Source: Rhodobacter maris
GTDB lineage: Bacteria; Pseudomonadota; Alphaproteobacteria; Rhodobacterales; Rhodobacteraceae
Assembly (NCBI RefSeq): GCF_900217815.1
Contig: NZ_OBMT01000013.1
Span: forward strand, 35,774-99,773
Reading direction: 5' to 3'
DNA: 64,000 nucleotides
Both the position numbers and the translations under genes were made by a program. Positions 63,841 through 64,000 of this stretch are shown here, one piece after another (the first letter of the stretch is position 1; the number at the start of each line of letters is the position of its first letter). A model generated the notes under the pieces. The model made no database searches, was not told the DNA's origin, and saw only the letters and a program-made list of their open reading frames with translations.

Positions 63841-64000
63841 CGAGCTCATCGGCCTGCGCGATCTGTTCTTCGGTGAGCACCGAGGCGCGCTTCATCACCG
63901 CGGCGATGCTGGCCTCGCCCCGGTCGAGCATTTCGACGAAGCGCTCGCCGCCGGTGCCGCCGAAGACCTCATCGGCAACCCGGATCTGTGCCGCCTTGTC
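63828..64000 (-). pseudogene. phage tail tape-measure protein fragment, runs off the window
   Basis: Read leftward from the window end, VADEVFGGTGGERFVEML, then ASIAAVMKRASVLTEEQI and AQADELDRRY match a block found in tail tape-measure proteins of lambda-like phages. After RRYTAAP the match ends and the frame enters the recombinase/IS scrap, so the gene is cut at its 3' side here. It may continue intact beyond the window. Confidence 0.55.

Noticed and set aside
1..64000. CRISPR array, rRNA operon or replication origin
   Set aside because: No regularly spaced repeat array, no rRNA-like conserved blocks and no cluster of DnaA-box-like sites were noticed on reading.

Overview
The window reads as a chromosomal segment of a high-GC alphaproteobacterium of the Rhodobacteraceae (Rhodobacterales). 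The evidence is a GcrA cell-cycle regulator, a fructose PTS of Rhodobacter capsulatus type (EIIA-HPr-EI fusion FruB, FruK, EIIB-EIIB'-EIIC FruA), a glpVSTPQ-type glycerol ABC importer, and DUF2125, DUF1269 and DUF2160 proteins. Genes are tightly packed, and many neighbours overlap by 1-4 bases (ATGA, GTGA or TGATG).

Layout. 1-8184: a surface-glycan type cluster. It holds a DegT aminotransferase (cut by the window edge), a NeuD-like acyltransferase, a WbqC-like protein, a methyltransferase, two tandem sulfotransferases, a glycosyltransferase, a beta-propeller protein and a B12-binding radical SAM enzyme. 8236-17358: a peptide-import and peptidase island. A leucyl aminopeptidase and a complete oligopeptide ABC importer diverge from a LuxR-family solo regulator followed by a proline iminopeptidase. 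The regulator carries the Met/Trp substitutions typical of plant-signal-responding LuxR solos, and lux-box-like dyads lie in front of it and, more weakly, in front of the peptidase. 17498-27548: a periplasmic binding protein, a hybrid histidine kinase and an OmpR-type regulator lie beside the divergent fruBKA operon, closed by a clear terminator. 27926-35834: two regulators (one an AAA+ protein without GAFTGA or Walker B acidic residues) co-directional with a polyamine-type ABC importer and an aldehyde dehydrogenase. 36091-37543: a PepSY, cytochrome b561 and membrane-anchored LuxR-HTH operon. 37658-48947: the glycerol regulon (GlpR, GlpD, GlpS, GlpT, GlpP, GlpQ, DUF2160, GlpV, GlpK, Fe-alcohol dehydrogenase). 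48972-52475: a choline-sulfate locus with a frameshifted choX. 52508-57034: GFA protein, gcrA, lrp-gabT, a MerR-XRE-cupin regulator and a META lipoprotein. 57163-57239: tRNA-Arg(TCT), followed by a broken ORF of foreign look. 58032-63572: housekeeping and membrane genes. 63681-64000: mobile-element debris (IS5-like, tyrosine recombinase and phage tape-measure fragments).

How it works together. Most of the window imports and burns small organic solutes: peptides, fructose, polyamines, glycerol and choline sulfate. Each transporter is paired with its catabolic enzyme and its own regulator. The most interesting candidate is the peptide island, which has the parts of a PipR-like plant- or peptide-signal sensing system in a rhodobacterial setting. 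The sulfotransferase-rich glycan cluster is the other stretch whose product cannot be predicted from known pathways.
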